NCBI GenBank assembly: GCA_003166865.1
Contig: PMUP01000069.1
Coordinates: 1 to 39,647 of the forward strand
DNA from: Bryobacterales bacterium
Lineage (GTDB): Bacteria > Acidobacteriota > Terriglobia > Bryobacterales > Bryobacteraceae
Length of the DNA stretch: 39,647 nt
Reading direction: 5' to 3'
Shown here: in pieces, positions 39,588 through 39,647 of the stretch
How the letters are laid out: each line of letters opens with the position of its first letter
How positions within the stretch are numbered: position 1 is the stretch's first letter
Program-made: the position numbers and the translations under genes
The notes under the pieces: generated by a model
What the model saw: only the letters and a program-made list of their open reading frames with translations
Told to the model about the DNA's origin: nothing
Databases searched by the model: none

Positions 39588-39647
39588 CGCACAGCGTGGG
39601 ACGCGCTCCCGTAGGGAAGAAAATAATCGCGGCCCGCTGCGTTGTGC
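39588..39647. other. Right-edge gap
   Basis: The last 60 bases after the methyltransferase stop contain no frame that I recognise. No hairpin with a T-run is seen. Confidence 0.4.

Overview
This 39.6 kb window is GC-rich and densely coded. It most resembles a soil acidobacterium of the Solibacter/Bryobacter kind. That is inferred from the mix of families: secreted proteins with the DGKPDLSGVW motif, PQQ dehydrogenase plus small cytochrome c pairs, a tannase-type esterase, and glycine-rich secreted proteins. No rRNA or other decisive marker is present, and no tRNA, CRISPR array, insertion sequence or phage was seen.

Layout. 1-4401: periplasmic oxidation genes, namely the tail of one PQQ dehydrogenase, a DGKPDLSGVW-family protein, a cytochrome c / PQQ-dehydrogenase pair and an NTF2-like protein. 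4491-9783: a HEAT-repeat protein, an overlapping amidohydrolase / nucleotide-pyrophosphatase-type pair, and a divergent glutamine synthetase. 9856-13330: an exported truncated haemoglobin, an ECF sigma / RskA-type anti-sigma pair, a 49-residue basic protein and malonyl-CoA decarboxylase. 13341-16915: a molybdenum-related block in which ModA and a small sulfite-oxidase-fold protein are divergent from an Xre-HTH/PBP regulator and a NifS-fold enzyme, with a perfect palindrome between them. 16931-20334: a glycine-rich protein, a tannase-family esterase, BrnT/BrnA, and a foreign-looking lipoprotein gene that appears frameshifted. 20506-29634: a ThiF/MoeB enzyme, then an envelope-biogenesis operon (seven-POTRA Omp85, SurA-like chaperone, TamB) followed by a DUF2103-like gene. 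29828-34581: a PleD-type diguanylate cyclase, an amidase / lytic transglycosylase pair, and MobA overlapping an MlaF-like ABC ATPase. 34622-39587: MsrB with a VapBC-type toxin-antitoxin pair, ThiC, a HigA-like antitoxin whose toxin gene is interrupted by an intergenic repeat, an ArgD-type aminotransferase and a methyltransferase.

How genes work together. The operon from 21578 to 29325 places an outer-membrane insertase, a periplasmic chaperone and a TamB bridge in one transcript. ModA, the HTH-PBP regulator, the SUOX-fold protein, MobA and the MoeB/ThiF enzyme point to active molybdenum-cofactor use. The PQQ dehydrogenase carries an Asp-x-Asp pair that predicts lanthanide dependence. Three toxin-antitoxin loci, one of them decayed, mark the more plastic stretches.

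The items most worth a second look are the seven-POTRA/SurA-like/TamB operon, the molybdenum block with its Cys-less SUOX-fold protein, the foreign AGG-rich gene with a homopolymer frameshift, the repeat-interrupted higB, and a 44-base relic of a thiF 3' end near the tannase gene.
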